Assembly (NCBI RefSeq): GCF_001202035.1
Contig: NZ_LGHT01000044.1
Location: 434,001-498,000 of the forward strand
DNA from: Pseudorhodobacter wandonensis
GTDB lineage: Bacteria > Pseudomonadota > Alphaproteobacteria > Rhodobacterales > Rhodobacteraceae
Direction: 5' to 3'
DNA: 64,000 bases
Part shown: piece by piece, positions 34,566 through 43,321 of the stretch
How positions within the stretch are numbered: the stretch's first letter is position 1
Layout of the letters: each line of letters opens with the position of its first letter
Notes under the pieces: model-generated
Databases searched by the model: none
Seen by the model: the letters and a program-made list of their open reading frames with translations, nothing else
What the model was told of the DNA's origin: nothing
Translations under genes and position numbers: made by a program

Positions 34566-36002
34566 ATGGCCAAGGAACGGATGCTCCGCTTCGTGAATGT
34601 TTCTCGGGAGATGCCCGAAAAGCGTCCGCCAAACTTGCGCGCCAAGGACTTCCACGAAATCTATCGTGATTTTGCCGCCGAAAAAGCCGCCGAGCAAGCC
34701 AGCCGGTGCAGCCAATGTGGCGTGCCGTTTTGCCAGTCGCATTGCCCGTTGCATAACAACATTCCCGACTGGCTGCGCCTGACCGCCGAGGGCCGTTTGC
34801 AAGAGGCCTATGAACTGTCGCAGGCGACGAATACCTTTCCCGAAGTCTGCGGCCGGATTTGCCCGCAAGACCGTTTGTGCGAAGGCAACTGCGTGATTGA
34901 GCAGTCGGGCCACGGCACTGTTACGATTGGCTCGGTTGAGAAGTACCTGACCGATCTGGCATGGGAAAACGGCTGGGTTAAGCCGATCAAACCGGCACGC
35001 GAGCGCGCGGAATCGGTGGGGATTATCGGCGCGGGGCCGGGTGGCCTGTCGGCGGCTGATGTGCTGCGCCGCGCAGGTGTGCAGGTGACTGTTTATGACA
35101 GCTATGACCGCGCGGGCGGGTTGCTGACCTATGGTATCCCCGGCTTCAAGCTGGAAAAAGATGTTGTGATGCAACGGATTGAGCAGCTGGAGGCCGGCGG
35201 CGTGCAATTTGTGCTGAACTGCACAGTTGGCAAAGACCTGACCTTTGATGCGATCCGCGGCCAGCATGACGCCGTGCTGATTGCGACGGGCGTTTACAAG
35301 GCGCGCGATTTGGCAGCACCCGGTGTTGGCGCCAAGGGCATTGTGCCCGCGTTGGAATTCTTGACCGCCAGCAACCGCAAAAGCTTTGGCGATGATGTGC
35401 CAGACTATGACAACGGTACGCTGAATGCGGCGGGTAAGCGGGTTGTGGTTATCGGCGGTGGCGATACCGCGATGGACTGTGTGCGCACGGCCATTCGCGA
35501 AGGGGCGACAAGCGTGAAATGCCTCTATCGCCGCGATAAGGCGAACATGCCGGGCAGCCAGCGCGAAACCCAGAATGCCGAGGAAGAAGGCGTTGAGTTT
35601 GTTTGGCTTTCGGCGCCAAAGGGCTTTACCGGTGGCGATAGGGTTGAAGGTGTGATGGTGCAAAAGATGCGTCTGGGCGCGCCGGATGCATCGGGCCGCC
35701 AGATGCCCGAAGTGATTGAAGGCGCGGATTATGTCGAGCCTGCCGATCTTGCCATCATGGCGCTGGGGTTCGAGCCCGAAGACTTGCCGACGCTGTGGGG
35801 CCAACCTGAATTGGGCGTGACCCGTTGGGGGACGATCAAGGCCGATTTCAAAACTCATGCGACCAATATGCAAGGCGTCTATGCTGTCGGCGACATTGTG
35901 CGCGGGGCCAGCCTTGTGGTTTGGGCCATTCGCGACGGGCGCGAGGCAGCCGAGGCGATGTTGGAGTATATGGCGCAGGAAGCCGTGGTTGCCGCTGAAT
36001 AA
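34566..36002 (+). CDS. gltD: Glutamate synthase (NADPH) small subunit
   Basis: Flavoprotein subunit that oxidises NADPH and passes electrons to GltB for glutamine-dependent glutamate synthesis. About 478 residues. N-terminal cysteine clusters CSQCGVPFCQSHC and CGRICPQDRLC bind Fe-S. Two dinucleotide folds are seen in IIGAGPGGLSAADVLRRAG (FAD) and GGGDTAMDCVRTA (NADPH). The ATG at 34566 has AGGGAGG eight bases upstream, and a longer frame upstream is not needed. It is separated from gltB by two small genes. Confidence 0.96.
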   Translation: MAKERMLRFVNVSREMPEKRPPNLRAKDFHEIYRDFAAEKAAEQASRCSQCGVPFCQSHCPLHNNIPDWLRLTAEGRLQEAYELSQATNTFPEVCGRICPQDRLCEGNCVIEQSGHGTVTIGSVEKYLTDLAWENGWVKPIKPARERAESVGIIGAGPGGLSAADVLRRAGVQVTVYDSYDRAGGLLTYGIPGFKLEKDVVMQRIEQLEAGGVQFVLNCTVGKDLTFDAIRGQHDAVLIATGVYKARDLAAPGVGAKGIVPALEFLTASNRKSFGDDVPDYDNGTLNAAGKRVVVIGGGDTAMDCVRTAIREGATSVKCLYRRDKANMPGSQRETQNAEEEGVEFVWLSAPKGFTGGDRVEGVMVQKMRLGAPDASGRQMPEVIEGADYVEPADLAIMALGFEPEDLPTLWGQPELGVTRWGTIKADFKTHATNMQGVYAVGDIVRGASLVVWAIRDGREAAEAMLEYMAQEAVVAAE

Positions 36003-36042
36003 GCGCGGCCACACCAACCACCAAGTGGGAAAGGATGCTGCA

Positions 36043-36762
36043 ATGACCAATGCTATTTTGTCGCTCTGCCGCTCCATCATGCCGGTGGTTTTGGGGGCGA
36101 TAATGCTGCCCGTGGCAGGCCATGCGGGCAGTTTTACGCCGCCCGCAGGCTGTACGGGGTGGCTGACGGTGCAAGGGCGCGCCTGCCGTGTTTCGAACTT
36201 TTACAAATGCACGCAGGATGCGCCGGGCGATCAGTGGCGCACCGATTTTGACCAAGAGGGTTTGTTTTTTGCCAGCCGCACCGACAAGGAGGGGCAGTGG
36301 GTGGAAAGCATCGATATGAACCCGATGGTGCGCCAGACACTGGTTCCGGGGGCCGCAGACCCTGCGTCTTTTACCGAGCTGCTGGGCGGGGCGGATACCT
36401 TTGCCTTTTCGCTGCGCCGTGATGATGGCGGGGCCTCGGATGTGCAGGGTTTTGACCGGTTGACGGGTAGAACGGTTGTGATTGACGGGGTTACCCTGCA
36501 AGAAACCCAGTTCGAATTTGCCGAGACCAAGACGGATGGTTCTGTCGTAAAGTCGCGCGGGAATGAATATATCAACGCGGATTGGCGGCTGTTTTTCGCG
36601 GGCCCGTCGGAATGGAATGATGGCAGCGGCTATGTGCCGATGGATGGCAGCCCGTTGCAGTTCATCTTTCCGGGTGAGCCAGGGTTTTTCAGCACCGAGC
36701 CACTGTTTGAATGCGACGCGATCCTGAGCAGCTATTCCAAAGAGGCGGCGCATGGAAATTGA
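36043..36762 (+). CDS. Exported protein of unknown function in the glt locus
   Basis: A 239-residue protein with an N-terminal signal peptide (IMPVVLGAIMLPVAGHA, cut near residue 29). The mature part opens GSFTPPAGCTGWLTVQGRAC and has four cysteines in all (GCTGW, GRACR, YKCTQ, FECDA), which could form two disulfides. It seems strand-rich and lacks recognisable enzyme motifs. AAGGA precedes the ATG at 36043. It lies 40 bases after gltD and overlaps the next gene by 11 bases, so it is clearly part of the gltD-gltB operon. I do not recognise the family. Confidence 0.78.
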   Translation: MTNAILSLCRSIMPVVLGAIMLPVAGHAGSFTPPAGCTGWLTVQGRACRVSNFYKCTQDAPGDQWRTDFDQEGLFFASRTDKEGQWVESIDMNPMVRQTLVPGAADPASFTELLGGADTFAFSLRRDDGGASDVQGFDRLTGRTVVIDGVTLQETQFEFAETKTDGSVVKSRGNEYINADWRLFFAGPSEWNDGSGYVPMDGSPLQFIFPGEPGFFSTEPLFECDAILSSYSKEAAHGN

Positions 36763-37126
36763 GCTGGAAATCGGCGAGTTTTACACCAGCGAGCAAGACG
36801 GGTTTGACCCTGTTGTGATCTGGGTAGGCCGTATCGATTTGCCCGACGATCTGGGCGGTGTGGCAGCCGAACCAACGCTGAGCCTGATGGTGCGCAGCCC
36901 GGAAGAGGGCAGCCAAGTGATTGAAATGGCACCGTTCTGGCAAAGTGTTGTCATGACGGCCGAGTTTATGGAGGCCGACCCGTTCTATGTGGATGAGGCG
37001 GTTTTCGAAGATAACTACCACGTTTGGCGCAGTGCCTATGATCAGGGCGAGGCCTTTCCTTGGACGATGTCGCCCAATGAGGTTTACGCCAAGATGATGT
37101 CTGATTTCGAAGAGGCGGACGAATGA
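36752..37126 (+). CDS. Small acidic protein of unknown function in the glt locus
   Basis: A 124-residue cytoplasmic protein with no signal peptide. It is markedly acidic, dense in Glu and Asp, with segments MEIELEIGEFYTSEQDGFDP, PEEGSQVIEMAPFWQ and SDFEEADE. It could be a small adaptor or part of a beta-sheet fold, but nothing allows a function. Translation starts inside the 3' end of the upstream gene (11 bases), and gltB follows after 67 bases. The reading frame is open, and codon use resembles the neighbours. Confidence 0.72.
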   Translation: MEIELEIGEFYTSEQDGFDPVVIWVGRIDLPDDLGGVAAEPTLSLMVRSPEEGSQVIEMAPFWQSVVMTAEFMEADPFYVDEAVFEDNYHVWRSAYDQGEAFPWTMSPNEVYAKMMSDFEEADE

Positions 37127-37193
37127 GCCGCGCTTTTCAGGGCAAATTGCCCGCCCAAGTTTTAAATTTCGATCCTTCCGAAGGAGTGACCCA

Positions 37194-40100
37194 ATGACAA
37201 AGACACCGGTTTATGACGCAGCCTGGGTGGCCGCAGAGGAAGCAAAGCGCGCCTATATGGACACGCACAGCCTCTATAAATCCGAGGATGAGCATTCGTC
37301 CTGTGGGGTTGGGCTTGTCGCGTCGATTTCAGGGAAACCAACGCGCAAAGTGGTTGAAAACGGCATCAACGCGCTAAAGGCGATCTGGCACCGTGGCGCG
37401 GTTGATGCTGATGGCAAAACCGGCGATGGCGCGGGTATCCATGTGCAGATTCCTGTCAAGTTTTTCTATGACCAAGTGCGGCGCACGGGGCATGAGCCTG
37501 ATACCAAAAAGCTGATCGCGGTGGGGCAGGTGTTTTTGCCACGCACCGATTTTGGCGCGCAAGAACGCTGCCGGACCATCATGGAAACCGAAGTTCTGCG
37601 GATGGGCCATTACATTTACGGCTGGCGGCATGTGCCGGTAGAAACCACGGTGCTGGGCGAAAAGGCCAATGCAACGCGGCCGGAAATTGAGCAGATCCTG
37701 ATCCGTTGTGACAAGGATATTGACCAGGACCAGTTTGAGCGTGAGCTGTATATCATCCGCCGTCGCGTGGAAAAAGCGGCTAGCGAGGCGCATATTGCAG
37801 GCCTCTATCTGTGCAGCCTGTCGTGCCGGTCAATCATTTACAAAGGCATGATGTTGGCCGAACAGGTCGCCGTTTTCTATCCTGACCTGATGGATGAGCG
37901 GTTTGAGAGTGCCTTTGCGATTTACCACCAGCGCTATTCTACCAACACGTTCCCGCAGTGGTGGCTGGCCCAGCCTTTCCGCATGCTGGCCCATAACGGC
38001 GAGATCAACACGTTGAAAGGCAACGTGAACTGGATGCGCAGCCATGAAATTCGTATGGCGTCCAACACGTTCGGCGACATGGCCGAGGATATCAAGCCGA
38101 TCATTCCGGCAGGCACGTCCGATTCGGGTGCGCTGGATGCGGTGTTTGAGGTGATGGTACGCTCGGGCCGCAATGCGCCGTTTACCAAGACGATGCTGGT
38201 GCCGGAAGCCTGGAGCAAAGCCACGACCGATATGCCCAAAGCCTGGGCCGATATGTATGCCTATTGCAATGCCGTGATGGAGCCGTGGGACGGCCCTGCT
38301 GCGCTTGCCATGACCGATGGGCGCTGGGTGTGTGCCGGGCTTGACCGTAACGGTTTGCGCCCGATGCGCTATGTTGTGACCGGTGACGGCCTGCTGATCG
38401 CAGGGTCCGAGGCGGGCATGGTACCGGTTGATGAAAATATCGTGCGTGAAAAAGGCGCGCTTGGGCCGGGGCAGATGATTGCTGTCGATCTGGCCGAGGG
38501 CAAGCTGTACCACGACACGCCGCTGAAAAACAAACTGGCCGCAGCGCAGCCGTTTGGGGACTGGATTGAAAAGGTTGTTGATCTGAACAACCTGCTGCAT
38601 GACGTGCCAGAGGCTGCCGAATTCAAAGGGGCCGAGTTGCGCAAGCGCCAGATTGCAGCGGGCTATTCGCTGGAAGAGCTGGAGCAGGTGCTGGCCCCGA
38701 TGGCCGAAGACGGCAAGGAAATGATCGCGTCGATGGGCGATGATACGCCGGCGGCTGTGCTGTCCAGCATCTACCGCCCGCTGTCGCATTTCTTCCGCCA
38801 GAACTTTAGCCAGGTCACCAACCCGCCGATTGACAGCTTGCGCGAAAGCCGCGTGATGAGCCTGAAAACGCGGTTCGGGAACCTGAAAAACGTGCTGGAC
38901 GAAAACAGCAGCCAAACCGAGATTCTGGTGCTGGAAAGCCCGTTTGTCGCCAATGCCGAGTTTCACGCGATGATGGAGCATTTCGGCGATACCGTGTCGG
39001 TGATCGACTGTACCTTCCCGCGTGACGCGCATCCTGACCGTTTGCGCCAGTGCTTGGAGCGTATTCGCGCCGATGCCGAGGATGCCGTGCGCTCGGGTGC
39101 CGGGCATTTGGTGCTGACGGATGAACACCAAGGGCCGGACCGCGTGGCCATGCCGATGATCTTGGCGACCTCGGCTGTGCACAGCTGGCTGACGCGCAAG
39201 GGGCTGCGGACGTTCTGTTCGGTCAACCTGCGGTCGGCGGAATGTGTTGACCCGCATTATTTTGCGGTGTTGATCGGTTGCGGTGCGACCACGGTAAACG
39301 CTTATCTGGCGCAAGACAGCCTTGCCGACCGGATTGACCGCGGCCTGCTGGAAGGCAGCCTGACTGATGCCGCGCGGCGCTATCGTGATGCCGTCGATGC
39401 GGGTCTGTTGAAGATCATGGCCAAGATGGGGATTTCGGTGATTTCCTCGTATCGTGGCGGCTTGAACTTTGAAGCTGTGGGCCTGTCACGCGCTATGGTG
39501 GCCGAGTATTTCCCAGGTATGCAAAGCCGGATTTCCGGGATTGGCGTGTCGGGCATTCAGCGCAAGCTGGAAGAAGTGCACGCACGCGGCTGGCTGGGCG
39601 GTTCGGATGTGCTGCCAATCGGCGGTATCTACAAGGCGCGGCGCTCGGGTGAAAAGCACGCTTGGGAAGCGCAGACGATGCACATGCTGCAATCGGCCTG
39701 TGACCGCACCAGCTATGACATCTGGAAACAGTATTCGGCCGCGATGCGGGCCAACCCGCCGATCCATTTGCGCGACTTGCTGGATATCAAATCGCTGGGC
39801 AAACCGGTGCCGATTGAAGAGGTGGAAAGCATCACCTCGATCCGCAAACGCTTTGTGACGCCAGGGATGTCACTGGGGGCGCTGTCGCCCGAGGCGCATA
39901 AAACGCTGAACGTTGCGATGAACCGTATCGGTGCGAAATCGGATTCGGGTGAGGGCGGTGAAGACCCCGCGCATTTCCTGCCCGAGGCGAATGGTGACAA
40001 CCCGTCTGCGAAAATCAAGCAGGTGGCCTCGGGGCGCTTTGGTGTCACGGCGGAATATCTGAACGCCTGTGAAGAGCTGGAAATCAAGGTGGCCCAAGGG

Positions 40101-41741
40101 GCGAAACCGGGTGAAGGCGGGCAGTTGCCGGGGATGAAGGTTACGGCCTTGATCGCGCGGTTGCGCCATTCGACCCAAGGCGTGACGCTGATTTCGCCGC
40201 CGCCGCACCACGACATCTATTCGATCGAGGATTTGGCGCAGCTGATCTATGACCTGAAGCAGATCAACCCGCGGGCCAAAGTGACGGTCAAGTTGGTGTC
40301 ATCTTCGGGTGTGGGGACGATTGCGGCTGGCGTGGCCAAGGCCAAGGCCGATGTGATCCTGATTTCGGGCCATAACGGCGGCACGGGTGCCAGCCCGGGG
40401 ACCAGCATCAAATACGCTGGTTTGCCATGGGAAATGGGCCTGACCGAGGCGCATCAGGTGTTGTCGATGAACAACCTGCGCGAACGCGTCACCCTGCGCA
40501 CCGATGGTGGTTTGCGCACGGGCCGTGATATCGTGATGGCCGCGATGATGGGGGCCGAGGAATACGGCATCGGTACCGCTGCCTTGATCGCGATGGGTTG
40601 CATCATGGTGCGTCAGTGCCAAAGCAACACTTGCCCCGTAGGCGTCTGTACCCAAAGCGATGAGCTGCGCAAAAAGTTCACGGGCAATGCGGATAAAGTG
40701 GTCAACCTGATCACCTTCTATGCGCAAGAAGTGCGTGAGATTTTGGCAAGCATCGGCGCGCGGTCAATGGATGAGGTGATCGGGCGGGCGGATTTGCTGA
40801 GCCAGGTTTCGCGCGGCTCGGCGCATCTGGATGACCTTGATTTGAACCCGTTGTTGATTACCGTCGATGGCGCGAACCGGATCACCTATGACCGCAGCAA
40901 ACCGCGCAATGCGGTGCCGGATACGCTGGATGCCGAAATCATCCGCGACGCCGCGCGCTTCTTTGAAGATGGTGAAAAGATGCAGCTGTCCTATGCCGTG
41001 CGCAACACGCTGCGCACTATCGGGACACGGGCCTCTAGCCATATCGTAAAACGGTTTGGCATGCGCAACAGTCTGCAAGAAGACCACCTGACAGTGAAAC
41101 TGTCGGGGTCTTGTGGGCAGTCGCTGGGGGCGTTCGCTGTGCGGGGCATCAAGCTGGAAGTCTATGGCGACGCCAATGACTATGTCGGCAAGGGCCTGTC
41201 GGGGGCGACCATCACGGTGCGGCCGCATATGTCCAGCCCGCTGGATGCATCTGCCAACACGATTATCGGCAACACGGTGCTGTATGGTGCGACTGCCGGG
41301 AATCTGTTCGCCAGTGGCCGCGCGGGTGAGCGGTTTGCTGTGCGCAACTCGGGCGCGTCGGTGGTGGTTGAGGGCTGTGGCACCAATGGTTGTGAGTATA
41401 TGACCGGCGGTGTGGCAGTTATTCTGGGCAGCATCGGGGCCAACTTTGGTGCCGGTATGTCGGGCGGTATGGCCTATCTTTATGATCCCGACGGCGTGGC
41501 CGAAGAGTTCATGAACGTGGAAACGCTGGTGACCTGTGCCGTCAGCCATCCGCATTGGGAGGCGCAGCTGAAAGGCCTGATCCAGCGTCATGCTGACGAA
41601 ACCGGCAGCCTTAAGGCCAAGGCGATCCTGAACGATTGGGCGGAAGAGCGGGCGAATTTCCTGCAAGCCTGCCCGAAAGAAATGCTGGTGCATTTGCCGC
41701 ATCCGCTTTCGGATGAACGCGAGGCCGTGCCGGCCGAGTAA
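37194..41741 (+). CDS. gltB: Glutamate synthase (NADPH) large subunit
   Basis: Catalytic GOGAT subunit: transfers the amide of glutamine to 2-oxoglutarate through an internal ammonia tunnel. It has 1515 residues, the family length. After a 36-residue propeptide, Cys37 in SSCGVGL is the likely N-terminal nucleophile of the class II glutaminase domain. The FMN-binding synthase domain carries HNGGTGASPGTSIKYAG. The 3Fe-4S cluster lies in CIMVRQCQSNTCPVGVC (near residue 1140). A C-terminal beta-helix (GXXG) domain follows. AAGGAG precedes the ATG. It is the last gene of the gltD locus and is followed by a strong terminator. Confidence 0.97.
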   Translation: MTKTPVYDAAWVAAEEAKRAYMDTHSLYKSEDEHSSCGVGLVASISGKPTRKVVENGINALKAIWHRGAVDADGKTGDGAGIHVQIPVKFFYDQVRRTGHEPDTKKLIAVGQVFLPRTDFGAQERCRTIMETEVLRMGHYIYGWRHVPVETTVLGEKANATRPEIEQILIRCDKDIDQDQFERELYIIRRRVEKAASEAHIAGLYLCSLSCRSIIYKGMMLAEQVAVFYPDLMDERFESAFAIYHQRYSTNTFPQWWLAQPFRMLAHNGEINTLKGNVNWMRSHEIRMASNTFGDMAEDIKPIIPAGTSDSGALDAVFEVMVRSGRNAPFTKTMLVPEAWSKATTDMPKAWADMYAYCNAVMEPWDGPAALAMTDGRWVCAGLDRNGLRPMRYVVTGDGLLIAGSEAGMVPVDENIVREKGALGPGQMIAVDLAEGKLYHDTPLKNKLAAAQPFGDWIEKVVDLNNLLHDVPEAAEFKGAELRKRQIAAGYSLEELEQVLAPMAEDGKEMIASMGDDTPAAVLSSIYRPLSHFFRQNFSQVTNPPIDSLRESRVMSLKTRFGNLKNVLDENSSQTEILVLESPFVANAEFHAMMEHFGDTVSVIDCTFPRDAHPDRLRQCLERIRADAEDAVRSGAGHLVLTDEHQGPDRVAMPMILATSAVHSWLTRKGLRTFCSVNLRSAECVDPHYFAVLIGCGATTVNAYLAQDSLADRIDRGLLEGSLTDAARRYRDAVDAGLLKIMAKMGISVISSYRGGLNFEAVGLSRAMVAEYFPGMQSRISGIGVSGIQRKLEEVHARGWLGGSDVLPIGGIYKARRSGEKHAWEAQTMHMLQSACDRTSYDIWKQYSAAMRANPPIHLRDLLDIKSLGKPVPIEEVESITSIRKRFVTPGMSLGALSPEAHKTLNVAMNRIGAKSDSGEGGEDPAHFLPEANGDNPSAKIKQVASGRFGVTAEYLNACEELEIKVAQGAKPGEGGQLPGMKVTALIARLRHSTQGVTLISPPPHHDIYSIEDLAQLIYDLKQINPRAKVTVKLVSSSGVGTIAAGVAKAKADVILISGHNGGTGASPGTSIKYAGLPWEMGLTEAHQVLSMNNLRERVTLRTDGGLRTGRDIVMAAMMGAEEYGIGTAALIAMGCIMVRQCQSNTCPVGVCTQSDELRKKFTGNADKVVNLITFYAQEVREILASIGARSMDEVIGRADLLSQVSRGSAHLDDLDLNPLLITVDGANRITYDRSKPRNAVPDTLDAEIIRDAARFFEDGEKMQLSYAVRNTLRTIGTRASSHIVKRFGMRNSLQEDHLTVKLSGSCGQSLGAFAVRGIKLEVYGDANDYVGKGLSGATITVRPHMSSPLDASANTIIGNTVLYGATAGNLFASGRAGERFAVRNSGASVVVEGCGTNGCEYMTGGVAVILGSIGANFGAGMSGGMAYLYDPDGVAEEFMNVETLVTCAVSHPHWEAQLKGLIQRHADETGSLKAKAILNDWAEERANFLQACPKEMLVHLPHPLSDEREAVPAE

Positions 41742-41767
41742 GCCAGTGCGCAAGCACCTATGATTTC

Positions 41768-41800
41768 AAACCCGGCGGAGCAATTCGCCGGGTTTTTCTT
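41768..41800 (+). terminator. Rho-independent terminator of gltB
   Basis: AAACCCGGCG (41768-41777) pairs with CGCCGGGTTT (41786-41795), giving a 10-bp stem with an eight-base loop that leads into TTTTTCTTTT. It starts 26 bases after the gltB stop. Confidence 0.92.
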
Positions 41801-41866
41801 TTCTGCGGCTACGTTTGGGGGGCAGTCCGCGCTTGATCGCGGCTGGGCTTCATGGCTTAACAAGGC

Positions 41867-42580
41867 ATGGTAAAACGCACCCAGAAAAAACCAAATCCGA
41901 CCCGCCCGCGCCTGTTGAAATGGCTTATGCGCTGGGTGTTTCGGCTGATTGTCGGCGCGGCGCTGGCAATGGTGGCGCTGGTGCTGCTGTTTTCTGTCGT
42001 GAACCCGCCAACCACGTTTTACATGTGGCAAGAGGGGCAGCGCCTTGGCAAGGTAAAGCAGGAATGGGCCAGTCTGGATGAAATCGCGCCGGTGATGCTG
42101 CGGTCGGTGGTGGCGGCCGAGGATGCGAATTTTTGCCTGCACTGGGGGTTTGATATGCAAGCCATTCGCGCGGCGATTGACGCGGGTGGCAATCGCGGGG
42201 CGTCCACCCTGACCCAGCAGGTCGCTAAGAATGTGTTTTTGTGGCAAGGCCGAACCTATACGCGCAAGGCGTTAGAGGCGGTTATTACGCCTGTGATCGA
42301 GATGATCTGGTCCAAGCGCCGGATTTTGGAAGTTTATCTGAACGTGGCCGAGTTTGACCAAGGCGTGTTTGGCGTCAAGGCGGCTGCGGCCAGCTATTTT
42401 GCTGTCGAGCCCGCAGACCTGACGGCGGTACATGCTGCACGGCTTGCGGCTGTTTTGCCTGACCCGAAAGACCGCAATGCCGAAAAGCCGAGTGCGGCGC
42501 TGCGCAAACGGTCAGCCGCGATTTTTGACGGCGCGGCCACCATCCAAAGTGACGGAAGAGCCGCTTGTTTTGAGCCTTAA
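41867..42580 (+). CDS. mtgA: Monofunctional biosynthetic peptidoglycan transglycosylase
   Basis: GT51 glycosyltransferase that polymerises lipid II without a transpeptidase domain. It has 237 residues. A basic N-terminus is followed by one membrane helix (about residues 27-47). Catalytic motifs are VVAAEDANFCLHWGFD (Glu in EDA) and GASTLTQQVAKN, with WSKRRILEVYLNVAEF after. The start ATG has CAAGG only two bases upstream, so initiation may be weak or the start slightly different. No partner is next to it. Confidence 0.95.
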   Translation: MVKRTQKKPNPTRPRLLKWLMRWVFRLIVGAALAMVALVLLFSVVNPPTTFYMWQEGQRLGKVKQEWASLDEIAPVMLRSVVAAEDANFCLHWGFDMQAIRAAIDAGGNRGASTLTQQVAKNVFLWQGRTYTRKALEAVITPVIEMIWSKRRILEVYLNVAEFDQGVFGVKAAAASYFAVEPADLTAVHAARLAAVLPDPKDRNAEKPSAALRKRSAAIFDGAATIQSDGRAACFEP

Positions 42581-42655
42581 TCGGCAAGTGGGATTGAAAT
42601 CTCTGCAAATTGGCAGATAAGTGGCCTATTCCTTTTTGCCGAAAGATTAGACGCG

Positions 42656-43321
42656 ATGAACCGACTTTACCATTTCCCGCTCTCACCGTTCTGCCGCAAG
42701 GTCAGGTTGACGCTGGCCGAGAAAAAGCAGGAAGTGGAACTGGTGGAAGAGCGTTATTGGGAACCGTCTGCCGATTTTCTGCGCCGGAACCCCGCGGGCA
42801 AGGTGCCGATTTTGAAAACCGACACCAAGATGCTGACCGAAAGTCAGGCAATATGCGAGTATCTGGAAGAAAAATTCCCGACACCGGCATTGATGCCGCG
42901 TGACGTGGACGGCCGGTTTGAGGTGCGGCGGCTATGTGCTTGGTTTGACGACAAATTCCATTCCGAGGTGACGTCGAACCTGCTGTATGAGCGGGTGAAT
43001 AAAAAGGTAATGAAGCTGGGCTATCCTGATAGCAAAGCGGTGAAGCAAGGCGCGAGCCGGATCAAATACCATCTGGATTATATGGCCTGGTTGCTGGATC
43101 AGCGGCGCTGGCTGGCGGGGAATGAAATGTCGCTGGCCGATTTTACGGCTGCGGCGCATCTGAGCTGTCTGGACTATATTTCCGATGTCGACTGGAACCG
43201 GTCGAGCAATGTAAAAGATTGGTATGCCAAGATAAAATCGCGGCCATCGTTCCGGCCGTTGCTGGCCGATCAGGTGCCGGGTTTCCCGCCACCATCGCAT
43301 TACGCCGATCTGGATTTTTAG
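42656..43321 (+). CDS. Glutathione S-transferase family protein
   Basis: A 221-residue two-domain GST. The N-terminal thioredoxin-like domain shows LYHFPLSPFCRKVRLTL with the motif SPFC (Cys13-14 region), VPIL with the cis-proline, and TESQAICEYLEE for glutathione binding. The helical C-terminal domain has LDQRRWLAGNEMSLADFTAA. The substrate is unknown. Its stop overlaps that of the convergent sulfotransferase by four bases (43318-43321). Confidence 0.93.
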   Translation: MNRLYHFPLSPFCRKVRLTLAEKKQEVELVEERYWEPSADFLRRNPAGKVPILKTDTKMLTESQAICEYLEEKFPTPALMPRDVDGRFEVRRLCAWFDDKFHSEVTSNLLYERVNKKVMKLGYPDSKAVKQGASRIKYHLDYMAWLLDQRRWLAGNEMSLADFTAAAHLSCLDYISDVDWNRSSNVKDWYAKIKSRPSFRPLLADQVPGFPPPSHYADLDF

